64,000 nt of DNA from Protaetiibacter larvae (GCF_008365275.1 NZ_CP043504.1:558001-622000), one strand, 5' to 3'; shown: positions 1 through 15,000, numbered from the stretch's first letter. The notes: generated from the sequence alone by a model not told the origin. Numbers and translations: made by a program.

Positions 1-3000
1 CGTCGACCTTGCCGGTGCGCACGAGCACGATCGAGGCGACGCCGACCCCCGCGGTACCGCCCGCGGCGACGCCTCCCGCGAACAGCAGCGAGTCGACCAC
101 GTCGTCCTGGGCGCGGATGGTGAAGTCGCCGTCGGCCTCGACGGTCGTGGGGGCCGCAGCTCCCCCGCCGATGAGCGCCCGGGTGCCGGAGTCGGCGCCC
201 TGGTTGATGACCAGGATCACGAAGGAGCCGGCGATGCCCGCCGAGCCGGGGGTCGCCGCCGCACCCGCGGTGAGCGCCGTGAACGACTCGCGGGCGATCG
301 CCGAGACGAGCACCGAGCCGCCGACCGCGGCATGCACGCCGTCGCCGATCGTCGCCCGCACATCCTTGTCGAAGACGTTGACGACGATCGCGAAGCCGAT
401 GCCCGCGGAGCCCGTCGTGAGCGACAGCGCACCGGCCAGCTCGAAGAACTCGGTCTCGTCGTGCGCCGTGAGCGAGAGCGACTGGCCGGTCTGGGCGCCG
501 AGGGTCTGGTTGATCGAGGCGGCGTCGCCCAGCTCCGCGCGCGTGGTGATGTCGACGACGTCGACGATGATCGAACCGCCCACCGAGGCGGAGCCGGTGC
601 CGGCGGCCCCCGCGATGGCGACGGCGGTGACATCCGGGATCGCGATCGGCGCATCCGGCAGGTCGACCGCGAGCGCGACGATGCCGGAGGTCGCGGTGAG
701 CGCGATCGCGCCGCCCGCGTCGATCACGACGGGGGCGGCGAAGGTGGAACCGATGCGCGCGATGGTCGAGAGCTCGAGCACGTTGACGACGATCGCCGCG
801 CCGACAGCGGCGCCGCCCAGGCTGAGCCCGCCCGCGGCGGCGATCGACTGCAGCCCCATCGGGTTGCTCGCCGACAGCAGCACGCCCCCGGTGGTGTCGA
901 TCGCGACGCCCGCGCCGATGGTGGCCTCGTTGTCGAGCAGCAGCACCTGCACGGCGACCGATCCGGCGACCGAGGGCTGGCTCGTGCCGCCGGCCGCCGA
1001 GATGCCCCAGGCGGTGAACTCGTTGCGCGCTCCCGCCGGGGTGATCGCGGTGACCGTCACATCGCCGCCCGCGTGGATGACGACGCGGTCGCCGATCGTG
1101 CCGCGGTCGAGCACATCGACGTAGTTGAGGGCGATGCCGACGCCGATGTTGGTGCTCGACGGCTTGAGGGAGGTGCCGATGGCCTTGGCGGTCGCGTCGA
1201 CGCCGTTCTCGGCGAGCACCCCGACGCCGCCGCCGGCTGTGATGACGAGGTCGGCGGGGATCTCCGCGCCGGTGTCGATGGTCACCCAGTTGACGGTGAC
1301 GGAGGCACCCACGCCGACGCCGTTGCCGCCCTGGCCGCCCTGCGCGGACGCCTGGCTGTTGCCGTTGTTCACCTGGGTGCTCGAACTCGGCAGCGTGATG
1401 CCCTTGCCCTGCGTGGCGGGGGTGTTGTCGACCTGGCTCTGCGCCTGCTTGTCGGCGTTGTCGTCGTCGCCCGTGCCCGGCATCGACTTGCCTTCGGCGC
1501 TCGCCTCGGCCTCGGCGAACGCGGAGGTGACGGTGTGCGCCGCGAGGGTGACGGATCCGCCCGCCCCGAGCGAGCGCAGCGTCTGCGCGGTGGTCTCGAT
1601 GTCGACGACGTTGATGGCGATGACGGCGCCGACGGCGACCCCGGAGCCCGCCGCCCGGGCATCCCCCGTGACGGTGTTGGAGCCGTCGTGCGCGGCACGG
1701 ATGAGGATCGCGCCCGTGAGGTTCCAGGCGTCGGGCGAGGTGCCGACCCGGGCGATCGTGGTGTGCTGCACGATGGCGATCGCGACGGCGGGGCTGACGG
1801 CGGCGCGCGATCCGGCGGATCCGGCCTTCACCCGGGTGACGACCGTGTCGGCGGAGATCGCCTCGACCGTGAGGTCGTGGCCGCCGCTGATGACGGTGCC
1901 GTCCTCGATCTCGGCGCGGGTGACATTGTCGAGCACCGGGTTGATGGCGATCGCGGCGCCGACGCCGACCGTGCCGCCCTTGGCGAGGGCCGCGTCGGCG
2001 GTGGCGCTCGCCGTGTCGGCGCGCAGGTTCTCGGCACGCAGCACGACGTCGCCCGTGCCGGCCGCGACGACGGCGCTCGCGGGGATGAGCGCCTGCGTCT
2101 GGGTGGTGACGATGTTGAGGGCGAAGGCGCCCGCGATGCTGATGTCGGCGGACCCCGCACCGGCCTCTGCCGTGGAGCTCACGGTGTGCACGCGGTCGCC
2201 GTCGACGTCGGTCATGGTGGCGGATGCCGTGAAGCCGTTCGCGTCGATGGTCGTGTTCGCCCCGAGCCCGGCACGGTTGACGAGGTTGAGCAGGCTGAGC
2301 GCGACGCCCGCGCCGATGCCCGCGCTCGAGGCGTGCACGGCGGTGCCGTCGGCGCTCGAGATCGCGTCGGCGTTCTGGCTCGCGCGCAGCACGACGGCGC
2401 CGCCCGCCGTGAGGCTGAGCTCGTCGGGCAGTTCGGCGATGGCCGACACGTCGGCCACGATGAGCGCGATCGCCGCCGCGACGGTGACCTTGCCGTCGGA
2501 GCTCTGCGGGCTCGCGTTGGCGCTCGAATTGCGCACGCCCTTGCCGCCATTGGCGGTGCTCGTGTTCCCGGCGAAGGTGCGCTGGTTCTGCAGTTTGTCG
2601 TCGACGGTGCCCTGGCTGGAGCGCGTGTCGCTCCCGGTCTCGGCGTCGTTGGCGGTCTGCGACTTGGCGCCGCTCGCCGACGCCTCGGCCGCGGCCTCGC
2701 TGTGGGAGGAGCCGAGCGCCCCGAACTCGATGCCGCCGCCCGCCGTGATGTTGCGGTCGGTGCGGGCGAGCACCGCGTGGTCGGCGAGGGTGAGCGCGAG
2801 CGAGACGCCGACGGAGGCCGTCGAGCCGCCCGTGGCCGCCGCGGTCGCCTTCGTGATGGTCGAAGCCCGCTGGCTCGCGACAGCGGAGAGGTCGCCGGCG
2901 ATCTCGATGAGGTTCTCGTCGGCGAGCGACCCGATCCGCACCGTCGTCTTGACGTCGGAGCTCGTGACGGAGATCGCGGGGGCGACGGCCGCCGTGCCGC

Positions 3001-6000
3001 TCGTGACGGAGGCGCCCATCTTGGCCTCGGTGCTCGCGTCGACCCGGGCGGTCGCGCGCATCGTGAGGTCGCCCGCGCCGGTGAGCAGCGCATCCGGTTC
3101 GATCGCGGCGGTCGTCTCGTCGAGCACGAGGTTGAGGGCGAAGGAGACGCCCACGCCGACCGATCCGCCTGCGGAGACCGCGCCGAAGCCGACCGGGAAG
3201 GCCTTGACGGTCGAGCGGAGTGCGGATGCGGCGGTGATCGTGGCGTCGCCGCCGTCGAGTTCGACGGTGCCCTCGAGCCCGGCGTAGCTCTCCTGGTTGA
3301 CGATCGCGATCGCGACCGAGCCGGCGATCGCGACCTTGCCGGCGGCGCCCGAGGCGGAGCTCGCCGAGACCGTCGAGGTGTCGTCGGTGCCGACGACGGT
3401 CACCGTCGCCGAGACGACGAGCGCGTGCGCGGTGATGGTGAGCCAGACCGGCACGAGGGCGCGGTTGGTGACGTTGGAGATGGTGAGCGCCACCGCCGCG
3501 CCGATGGCGGCCGTGGTGCCCTGGGTGGCGGTCGCGTCCGCGGTGCTCGCGGCGTCCGTGTTGGTGCTCGCGGCGAGGGTCACGGTGCCGCCCGCGGTGA
3601 TGCGCGTGACAGCCGTCGTGATGCGCGCCTCGGCGATGACGGTCGAGATGACGACGCCGACGGCGGCGGCCACCGAGACGGTGCCGTCGGAGGTGGCGGC
3701 GCTCGGCGACTTACCGGTGCCGGATCCGGTTCCGCCGTTGCGGGTCGACACGGTGTCGGCGTAGCCGCGCTGGTCGGCGACCTGCTTGTCGACGCCCGAG
3801 TTGCCGACGGTGTCGGGGGTCGTGTCGGCGGTGGTCTCCTCGGGGGCGCCGCCCGCGGATGCTCCGCCGTTCGCCTCGGCCACCGAGCGGCTCGCGGCGC
3901 CGAGCGTGACATCGCCGTCGACGTCCAGCTCGCGCTTGAGCTCGGCGAGCGCACCGTGGTTGACGATCGTGAGGCCGAGCCCGACGCCGACCGCGGCGCT
4001 GCCGCCCGCGGTGGCCTTGGCGGCGCCGGTGCTCGTGGCGGAGGCGTCCTGCGCGGCGCGCACGGTGACGGAGCCGCTCGCCTCGAGCGGCAGCAGGATG
4101 CCGCCGGCGCCGACCACGGCGGTGCCGATGCGGGCCTCGGTGGTGATGTTGGAGAGGATGATGGCGATCGCCGGGGTGACGGCGACTCCCGTGCTGGCCT
4201 TCGCACCCATCCGCGCCTCGACCGAGGCGACCGTGTGGGCGGCTGCGTCGAGGGTGATGTCGCGCGCACCCGTCACCGAGACGCCGTCGGCGATGAGGGC
4301 GAGCACGTCGTCGGTGACGAGGGCGAGCCCGAATGCGACGCCGACGCCGACGCTCTCCCCGGCGACGCCGCCCTCGGCGGGCAGCGCCGTGACGGTGACG
4401 GCGAGGTCGGATGCGGCGGTCGCCGTGAGGTCGCCGCCCGTCAGTCGCACGGTGCCCTCGACGACCGCGCGGGTGTCCTGGTCGAGGATGACGATCGCGA
4501 CCGAGCCGGCGACGCCCACCCCGCCGCCCGCGCCTGCGGTCGCGGCGGCGCCGAGGCTGGCGGTGTGGTCGGTGCCGTCGACGGCGACCGTCGCGGCGAG
4601 GGTCAGGTTCTCGGCGTCGACGGTGAGCCAGGCGGGGATCACGGCGCGGTTGGTGACGGTCGAGAGGGTGAGCGCGACGCCCGCGCCGACCGCGGCGCTG
4701 CCGCCCTCGGTAGCGGAGCCGTCGGCGGCCGAGTGGGCGTCGGCGTTGGCGGCGGAGGCCAGCTCGACGGTGTGCCCCGCATGCAGCTCGGTGACATCCG
4801 TCGTCACCCCCGCCTCGACGGTGACGGTCGAGATGACGACGCCGACGGCGGCCGCGACGGCGATCGATCCGCCCGAGGTCTCCGCCTTCGGCGCGGCCGT
4901 GGTGCCGGACTTCTTGACGCCGTTGCTCTGCGCGGTGCTGTCGGCGTGGCCGCGCTCGGCGGCGATCGACTTGTCGAGGCCCGTGTTGTGGTCGCCGTCC
5001 TCGGTGGTGTCGCCGGGATCGCGCGCGCCGGATGCCGATGCCGCGCCGGACGCCGACGCGGACGAGATCGAGGTTGCCGCGAGCCGCACATCGCCGTCGG
5101 CGTCGGCGTTGCGGGCGAGGGTCGCGGTGGCGCCGTGCGGGGCGATCGTGAGGCCGAGGGCGATGCCCACCGCCGCCTGGCCGCCGGTCGCGACGGCCCC
5201 GCCGAGCGAGCTCGCGGTGGCGTGCTGGGCGGCGCGGAGCACGAGGTCGCGCGTGACGTGCAGCACGCCGGCCGCGGCGAGGCCGACGCGGGCGGTCGTC
5301 ACCTGGTTGGAGAGCGTCACGGCGACGGCCGGCACGACCGCGACGCCGCCGGAGGAACCGCTGCCCGAGGATCCGCTCGCCTCGGCGCCCATCTTCGCGA
5401 CGGTTGCCGCGGTGGTGCGCGCGGAGGCGTCGAGCACGAGGTCGCGGGCGCCGGTGATCGAGACCTCGTCGCCGACGAGGGCCGTGACCTGGTCGTCGAG
5501 CAGGATGAGCGCGAACGAGACGCCGATGCCGACGCTTCCGCCGGAGGCGCCCGCGCCCACCGGCAGGGCGTTCGCCGTCGCATCGACGGAGGATGCCGCG
5601 GTCAGGGTGGCGTCGCCGCCGCTCAGCACGACGGTGCCGCGGATCGCGGCCGTGGTGTCCTGGTCGAGCAGCACGATGGCGACCGAGCCCCCGAAGGAGA
5701 CGCCGCCGGCGGCGCCGGACGCGGCATCCGCCGAGACGGTCGCCGCGGTGTCGGTGCCCTTCGCGGCGACAGTGGCCGAGACGGTGAGGTCGTGGGCGAC
5801 GATGAGGAGGTCCGCGGGCACGATCGCCTCGTTGGTGACGCGCGAGGCCGTGACGGCGACGCCCGCGCCGATCGCAGCCGTGCCGCCGTCGGTCGCGGAG
5901 CCGTCGGCCTTCGAGGCGGCGTCGGCGTTGGCGGCGGTCGCGAGGCGCACCTCGGTGCCGGCGACGATCGTGGTCACGGCCGGGGTGATCCGGGTGGCCG

Positions 6001-9000
6001 CGGCGACGGTGGAGATGACGACCCCGACGGCGGCCGCGACGGCGATCGATCCCGAGGAAGTCTCCGACTGGGGGGCCGTCTGGTTGCCCGATCCGGCGAG
6101 ACCCCGATCCGCGGCGACACCGTCGGCGTGCTCGCGCTGGGCGCCGACCTGCTCGTCGACGCCCGTCGCGCCGTCGCCGTCGCCGTCCGTCGAGTCGCCC
6201 GCCTCCTCCGCCGGCGAGCCGGCCGCCGATGCGGTGCCGCTCGCGGATGCCGCGGAGATCGCGGTCGCAGCGAGCTCGACCCCGCCGAGGGCGGTGACGT
6301 TGCGGGCGAGGGTCGCGATGGCGTCGTGGGTGGCGAGGGTGAGGCCGAGCGCGATGCCGACCGCGGCCGTGCTGGCGTCCGTGGCCTCGGCGCCCGCCTC
6401 CGCTGCGGCCGACGCGTCGAGCTCCGCCGCGATCCGCAGCGAACCGGTGATGTCGAGCACGCCGGTGCCGACGCGCGCGGCGGCCGACGCGTTGGAGAGC
6501 ACGATCGCGATCGACGGGGTGACGGTGACGCCGCCGCCGGAGGCGCCCATCGTGGCGACGACCTCGGTCGCCGCCGCCGCCGTGGCCTCCACCGTCACAT
6601 CGCGCGTGTTCGACACGATGACGCCGTCGGCGAGTTCGGCGACCGTGCGGTCTTCCACGATCGCGAGGGCGAAGGAGACCCCCACCCCGAGACTGCCGGT
6701 GGAGGTCGAGCCCGCGCCGACCGGGAGCGCGGAGATCGCGGCGACGAGCGCCGAGCCGGCGGTGATGGTGAGGTCGCCGCCGCCGAGCTCCGGGGTGCCC
6801 ACGACGTCGGCGCGGGTCTCGTGGTCGATGATCGCGAGGGCGAGCGAACCCGCCACCGACACCTTCCCGGCGGACCCGGAGGACGAGGTGGCGGACACCG
6901 TGGATGCGTCGTCGCCGCCGTCGGGGGCGACCGTGGCCGACACCTCGAGGCCCGTCGAACGGATCGTGACGGTGCCGGGGACGGTCGCGATGTTGCGCAG
7001 TGTCGAGAGGGTGAGCGCGACGCCGGCGCCGACCGCGAGCGGCCCGCCGTTGCTCGCCGAGCCGTCGGCCGTGCTGGCGGCATCCGCGGCGGCGCTCGTC
7101 GTGAGGCGCACGACGCCGCCGGCACGGATCAGGGCGACGAGCGGCCCGATGACGGTCTCGGCCGTGACGGTCGAGAGCACGACGCCGACCGCCGCCGCGA
7201 CGGCGACCGTGCCGCTGCCGCCGCCGCTCGTGTCGGAGGTCTTCGCCTCGGGCGCCACCGCGCCGCCCGAGGTGCCGAGTCCCCGGTCGCCCGCGACGCC
7301 GTCGGCGAAGCCGCGCTGCTCGGCGACCTTCTTGTCGACGCCGTTCGGGCCGCCCGGCGTCTCCGGCTCGCTGTCGTCGGGGGCCCCGCCCGCGGAGGCG
7401 GTGCCGGTGGCGGAGGCGTTCGAGACGCTCGTGGCCGAGAGCGACACCGCCCCATCCGCGTCGACGTCGCGCAGAAGGGTGGCGGTTGCGCGGTGGTTGG
7501 CGATCGTGAGACCGAGGGCCAGACCGACGGCCGCCGACCCGGACGACACCGCGGTGGCGCCCGCGCTCGTCGTCGCGGCCGCATCCTGGGTGGCGCTGAG
7601 GGCGAGGTCGCCCGCGAGCTCGAGCGAGCCGGTTCCGATCACGGCGTCCGTGGCGGTGTTCGACAGCACGATCGCGACCGCGGGCGACACGGCGATTCCG
7701 CCGGCCGCGCCGATCGTCGCGGTCGCGGTCGCGGCGCTCGTGGTCGTCGCGCCGAGCGTGATGTCGCCGGCTCCGGTCACCGCAACCCCCGAGCCGATGC
7801 GGGCGAGGGTCGCGACATCCTGCACGACGAGGGCGACCGCGACCCCGATTCCGACGGCGCCGCCGGTCGCGCCGTCGATCGCGGGGTTGGCCGAGATGGC
7901 GATCGCCAGCCGCGCGGTCGCGTCGATCACGAGCGCGCCGCCGCCGAGCGTCACCCCGCCGAGCAGCTCGGCCGTGGTCTGGTGGTCGACGATCGCGATG
8001 GCGACCGAGCCGGCGAAGGCGACATTGCCGCCGGCGCCCGCGACGGCATCCGCGGTTGCCGTCGAGGTGCCGTCCGCCGGGGCGGTCGCGGTGGTCGCGC
8101 GCAGCACGAGGCCGTTCGCGTGGATCACGACGGTCGCGGGGATGCGCGCGATGTTGCGCACCTCGGCGAGGGTGAGGGCGACACCCGCACCGATGCCGAC
8201 ACTGCCGCCGACCGCCGACCCGTTCGCGATGCTCGCCGCATCCGCGTCGACCGCGGTCGTGAGCGAGACCGTGCCGCTCGAGGTGAGCGAGGCGACGCCG
8301 GCGTCGACGACGGTCTCGGCGGTGACGCGCGAGATCGCGACGCCCACGGCGGCCGCGACCGAGACGGGGCCATCGGAGGTGGTGGCGCTCGGCGTCTCGG
8401 ATGCGGCGTTCGAGGCGGCGGCGCCCTCCTCGACGGCGACCGCGTCGGCGTGATCGCGCTGCGCCTTCACCTGCGCGTCGACATCGGAGCCCGTGTCGCT
8501 CGCCCCCGAGGCGGAGGCGGTGCCGCTCGCCGACACCGTCGAGATCGTCGTGGCGGCGAAGGCGACGGCGCCGGAGGCCGCGATCACGCGGGCGAGCACG
8601 GTGCGCGCGCTGTGGTCGGCGATCGCGAGACCGAGCCCGATGCCGATGGCGGCCGTGCCGCCGGTGGCCGCAGCGTCGGCGGTCGCGGTGGCGGTGGCAT
8701 CCGCGGTGGCCGTGGCCGAGAGGGTCCCCGTGAGCGCGAGCGCACTGCCCGCGCCGATGCGGGCGAGCGCGCTGACGGTCGAGAGGGTCACGGCCACCGA
8801 GGGGGCGAGCCCGAGCGTGCCGCCGCCGGCGCCCATGGTGGCGGTGGTCGCCGCCGCGGTGGTCGCCTGCGCGTCGAGTGCGATGTCGGTGGCGCCGGTG
8901 ACCGTCGCCGAGTCGGCGAGTTCGGCGAGCACCGACTCGTCGAGGATCAGCAGGGCGAAGGCCGCGCCGACGCCGACGGCGCCGGTGGCGCTCGCGCCGC

Positions 9001-12000
9001 TCTCCGCGGGGATCGCGCGGACGGCGGCGTCCAGCTCGGAGCCGGCGGTGATGCCGAGCGATCCGGTGAGGGTCGCCGTGCCGGCCAGCTGGGCGAGGAT
9101 CGTGCGGTCGACGATCGCGATGGCGACGGATCCCGCCACCGACACCTCGCCGCCGGCACCCGCCGTGGCGGAGGCGCCGAGCTCGGAGCCCGCGGGCGCG
9201 GTGGCCGCGAGTTCGAGCGCCTGCGCGGCGACGGTCGCGCCCGCCTCGAGCCGCGCGAGCGTGGTCGTCTCGGCGAGGGTCAGCGCGACCCCGGCGCCGA
9301 TGGCGACGGACGCGCCCCCGAAGGCGGAACCCGTTCCGGCGCTCGTGGCGTCCGCCTCGCCGGCTGCGGCGATGCGCACGGTTCCCGCGGTCGCGGTGAG
9401 GGTGACCCCGGGGAGCACGACCGCCGTGACGGTCGCGGTGGAGAGCGCGACGCCGACCGCGGCTGCGGCACCGACGACGCCCCCGTTCTCCTCGGACGAT
9501 GTGGAGGCGCTGGGTGCCTCGGGGGCGGTCGAGCCGGAGGGGCTGAGCCCTGCGGCGTGCGCACGCTCGCCCTCGACCTGCTGGTCGACGCTCGGCCCGC
9601 CGCTCGAGGCGCCGGAGGCCGACGCGGTGGCGGTGCCGGTGGTGCGCGAGACGCCCGCCGCGGTGATCGCGATGCCGCCCGTGGTCGCGGTGAGCGAGCG
9701 GGCGACGGATGCCGTGACGGTGTGGGTGCCGATGGCCAGTCCGAGGGCGATGCCGACGGCCGCGGTCGCCGCGTCCGCTCCGGCGGTCGCCGCGGCCGTG
9801 GTCTCGGCGGTCTGGGTGGCCTCGATCGCGACCGAGGCGGCGGTGATCGTGCCCCCCGTGCCGATGCGCGCGGTCGTGGTGACGGTGTGCAGGGTCGTGG
9901 CGACCGCGGGCGAGATCGCGACCGAGTCGCTCGCGGCGCCGATGCGTGCCTCGGCGCGCGCGGTGGAGTGGGAGCCGGCCCGCACCGTGACCGCTCCGGC
10001 CTGGGCCGCGGCGCCGTTCGCGACGGCCGCGGTCACGAGCTCGTCGACGATCCCGATGGCGACGGAGGCGCCGATGCCGACACTCGCGCCCGTCACGCCG
10101 TCGGCGGCCGGGAGGGCGGTGACCGTGACGTCCCGTGCGGCCGCCGCGTCGATGAGCAGTGCGCCGCTCAGCACGGCGGAGCCGTCGAGGCGAGCCTCCG
10201 TGACGGCATCGATGAGGGCGATCGCGACCGAACCGGCGACCGAGACGTTGCCCTGACCGGCGCCGGCCGATGCCGAGGCGGTGATCACCGAACGGTCGTC
10301 GCCGCCCGCGGCGACCGTGGCCGCGAGCTCGAGCGATGCTCCCGTGGCGGTGACCCCGTCGGGCAGCACCGCACGGTTGACGAGGTCGATCGCGCTGAGG
10401 GCGACAGCCGCGCCGATGCCGAGGGCGGCGGGCGCGGTGGCCGCCCCGTCGGCGGTCGAGGTGCTGTCGGCCTGCTGGGCCGCGGCGATGCGGATGGCGG
10501 CGCCGCCGATCGCGGAGACGCCCGGTTCGACGATCGACTCGGTGTGCACGCCGGCGATCACCACGGAGACGGCGGCCGCCGCACTCACGCCGCCCTGGGA
10601 GGTGGAGGCCGCGGGGGTCGCGGTGGACGACGCCCCGCCGCCGAGACCGTCGGCGTAGCCGCGCTCGTGGGCGATCGCAGTGTCGACCCCGTCGCCCGCG
10701 CCGCCGCCGGTGGCGGCACCGGGTGCGCCGCTGCTCGAGGCGGATGCCGTGGCGTCGAGCGTGCTGAGGCCGGTCGCCGAGAGGGTGACCGCGCTCGCCG
10801 CGGCGACGTCGCGGGCGAGCGCCGTGGTGACGGAGAGCTCGACGAGGCTCAGTCCGAGGGCGAGACCGACGCCCGCCGTGGCAGCCGCGGCGGTGGCCCC
10901 CGCCGTGCTCGCGACGGTCGCGTCCTGGGTCGCCGTGAGCGCGAGCGCCCCGGTGAGGCCGAGCGTCGTGCCGCTCCCGAGCCGCGTGGAGGTGGTCGCC
11001 TCGACGCGCGCCGTGGCGACCGCCGGGGTGAGCGCGACGCCGCCGCCCGCCGCCCCCATCCGCGCGGTGACGTCCACCCGGGTCGTGCCGTCGGCGGTGA
11101 GGGTGAGATCGTGGGCGTCGCCCAGCGTCGCGTCGTCGGCGACGACGGCCGTGACCGCGTCGTCGACGAGGGCGATCGCGGCGGCCGCACCGACGCCGAC
11201 GCTCGTGCCGGAGGCGCCGTCGGCGGAGGTGGCGGATGCCGACGCCGTGGTGTCGCCGGTGGCGGTCACGGCGACGTCGCCGCTGCCGCCGAGGAGCGTG
11301 ACGTCCCCGGCCAGCTCGGCGATCGTCTCGAGCTCGGCGAACAGCAGCGCGACGGAGCCGGCGACCGAGATCTTGCCGCCGCTCGCGCCGGAGAGCGAGC
11401 CCGCGGCGAGCACGGCGGTGCCGGTCGATGAGAGGGTGAGCGCCTGCGCCGTGAGCACCGCGGACGCCGCGAGCGCGGCGCGCGTGGTCGCGGTGACATC
11501 GGCGAGCGCGACGGCGGCACCGATCGTGCCGGACCCGCCGGCTGCCGCGGCGCCGTCGGCATCGGCCGTGGCGGTCGTGGAGCCCTCTGCGGTCAGCTCG
11601 ACCTCGCCGGCCACCGTGACGACGGCATCGAGCGTCGCCTCGACGGTCGCGGTTCCGAGCACGAGGGCGACCGCCGCCGCGACGTCGATGCCGCCCGTGG
11701 AGCTCGCGGCCGACGGCAGCGCGGGTCCGGATCCGCCGCCCCCGAGCGCGCTCGCGTTGTCGCGCTGCTGGGCGAGCGCCGCGTCGACGCCCGTCCCGCC
11801 GCCGCCCGCGGTGCCGGCGGTCTCGGGTGCGCCCGCGCTCGAGGCCTGCGCCTCGGCTTCCTGGGTGGAGGTGCCGGATGCCGTGAGCGTGAGGTCGCCG
11901 TCGACCGCCACGCCGCGCTCGAGCGCCGCGCGCACCCGGTGGTCGGCGATGACGAGCGCGAGTCCCGCACCGATCGCCGCGACCGCGGCCGGGGTCGCGG

Positions 12001-15000
12001 CGGCGGTCGCGGATGCCGTGGCGGTCGCCTCCTGCCCGGCGGTGATCGAGACCGCGCCGTCGACCGACACGGGCGTGGCTCCGGCGAGGCGCGCGGTGGT
12101 GCTGACGGTGGCGAGGGTCGTCGCGGCGAACGGTGCGACGGCAACGTCGCCCGCGGCGGCCGCGCCGCCGGCGTGCGCCGAGCTCGCATCGGTGGTGGTC
12201 GCGCCCACGGCGATGCTCGCCGGATCCACGAGCTCACCCGTGAGCGAGGCGTCGACGGTGTGCTCGACGACCGTGACGGCCGCCGCGGCGCCGATGCCCG
12301 CATCCGACGCGCCGGTGCCGGGTGCGGCGGTCGCGTCGGAGAGCGACTCGGCCGAGGACGACGCGGTGAGGCTCGTGGCCGCGCCCGTGACGGTGGCCGA
12401 CGAGGAGGCGGAGGCCGTCAGCTCGACGAGGGTGATCGCGAGCGATCCGGCGAGGCCGAGGGTGCCGCCCGATCCCGCGCCGGCGATCGAAGTCGCGGCG
12501 AAGCGGTGGGCGGTGGCGGGGTCCCCCGTGGCGGTGCTCGGGTCGACGCCCGCGACGAGGGAGAGCGCGTCGGCGTCGATGGTCGTTCCGGCCCCGGCCT
12601 CCGCGGTGATCGCGACGTGCGCGTCGGTGATCGCGATGGCGGCGCCGATGGTGGCGGCCGGGGGTCCGCGGTCGGCGGGCTCACCCGTCGCGGTGGAGTC
12701 GGCGAGGTCGTGGTGGTGGGCGTCGAGGGTCACCGCGGATGCCGTGAGGTGCACGCCCGAGACGGTCGCGTCGGCGATCGAGGTGAGGAAGGTGAGGGCG
12801 ATGGCCGCGGCCACCGAGACGGTTCCGGCCGGGGCACTCGGGGCGGGCAGCTCGCCCGGCGCGGGAACCGCCGTGCCGGGGGCGTTCGCGGCGGCGAACC
12901 CGCGGCCGTCCTCGATGCTCTCGCTCGCGCTCGGCTGGCCCGGCGTCCCCTCCTCCGGGGCACCGCCGGCCGATGCGGCGGCGACGGTGGTGGCGCCGCT
13001 GGCGCCCGAGACGCGGATGACGATGCCGCCCGCGGCGGTGACGTCCCGCTCGGTGGTGGCGTGGACCGCGTGGTCGACGAAGGCGAGTGCGAGTGCGAGC
13101 CCGACGGCGGTGTCGCCCGACGCCGCGGCGCCGCGCGCCGTCGTGGTCACGGGCGCGCGCTGCGCTGCCTCGATCGTGACGTCGCCGCTCGCGGCGAGCG
13201 CCGGACCGGCGGCGAGTCGGCTGAGGGTGCGCACGGCCGAGCTCGTGATGGCGGTAGCCCCCGCCACCGTGACGCCCGACCCGGTCGCGCCGCCGAGCGC
13301 TTCGCTGCGCGCGGCGGACGCGGAGTCGGCGGTGACGTCGAGGTCACGCAGGCCCGCGACGGTCGCACCGGCCGCGAGCTCGGAGCTGGTCGTGTCGTCG
13401 ACGGAGACGAAGGTGACGCTCGCACCCACCCCCGCGGTCTCGGTCGCGCCCGGAGTGCCCGGGTTCGCGGATGCCGTGACCTCCGTGGCGGAGCGGGAGG
13501 CGAGCGCGAGGTCGGTGACCGGGTCGGGGGTTCCCGCGGAATCGCCCAGCACGAGGGCGCCTCCTGCGACGGCCGTCGTCGTGATGCTCGCGATCGTCAG
13601 GGCGAGCGCGCCCGCGACACCGACCGACGCCGTCGCGGTGCCGCTTCCCGTGGAGGCGCCCGAGACGGCGGTCGCGCCGTAGTCGTTGGCGTCTCCCGCG
13701 ACGGTCGGCGCAGTGACCGCCTCGACGCTCAGCGCGCCGGTGCGGAAGGTGCCGCCGTCCACGCGAGCCTCGCTCGTGATGTCGCTCCGGTTGACGGCGA
13801 TCGCGACGCCGACGCCGGGGGATCCCGCCGCGACCGTCGAGCCGTCGGCGGAGGCCGTCGAGCCTCCGCGCGAGGTGGCGCTCACGGCGACGCCGCCGGG
13901 CGCGATGATCTCGCCGGCGGGCGCCACGAGGCTGCGCGCCGACTGTGCGAGCTGCAGGTTCGCGATGGCTCCGGCGACGGTGATGGTGCCGCCGGCCGGG
14001 GTGTCGGCGCCGCCGTCGGTCGCGGCGTCGGGGGTGGTGGTGTCGTTGCCGGTTGCTCCGCCGCTGCTCGCGACGGCCGAGACCGTCACCCGCGCGTCGG
14101 TCTCGGCGGTGAAGGCCGCGGACGCCCCGCTCAACGCAGCGCTCGACGAGATGGTCGTGAGCGCGTCGGCCGTCACGTCGGCCGTGCCGATGGCGGCCCC
14201 CGCGTCCGCCGCACTCGCATCGGCCACCACATCCACCCGGGTGTCGTTGACGGACTCGGCACGCAGCGCGCCGACCGCGTCGATGACGGTGGCACCGGTC
14301 ACGGTCGTCGTGGCGGATGTCGTCACGGTGGCGGAGGCGAGGGCGGCGTCGTGGTCGGGGGTGCCGCCCGTGCCGGGGAGCGACTCGGCGCGGACGTCCG
14401 CGTCGATGGCCGCGCTGAGGGTCACGTCGCCGGAGGCGTGGATCTCGGTCGCCCCGGTGAGGAGCACCGTGGCGGTGGCGGAGGCGGTGACGGTCTCCGC
14501 GGCGGCGGGGGCCAGGGTCGCTGTCGCGGCGACCCGCACGTTCCCCCCGCGCAGCACCGTGTCGGTGAGGGTGACGGTCGCCTCCGCGTCGTCCGCGGTG
14601 CCGCCGAGCAGCTCGATGTCGCCGTCGCCCGCGGTGTCGGTCGTGTCGATGGTGAAGTCGCCGAGCACGATGTTCGCGGCGTGGATGCGCAGGGTCGCGC
14701 CCCCCAGCGTGAGGTCGCTGACGAGCACCACGGTCACGCCGCTCGCGTTCGCGAGCACCTCGAAGAGCGAGGCCGGCACCACGAGCGTGACGGTCTCCAT
14801 CGAGTTGTGGGTGCTCCACACGGTGATGACGAGCGTGGTCGCGTCCTGCGAGATGTGCAGCTCGTCGTCGGCGGTCGTCGAGGTGACGGTGACCTCGTCG
14901 GGGGTGCCCGTCACGTCGAGCGGCTCGAGGCCGCTGTAGCCGATGGCGGCGCCGCCGACGGCGAGCTCTCCCGAGCTCGACCCCGCGGGGGTGGAGACGA

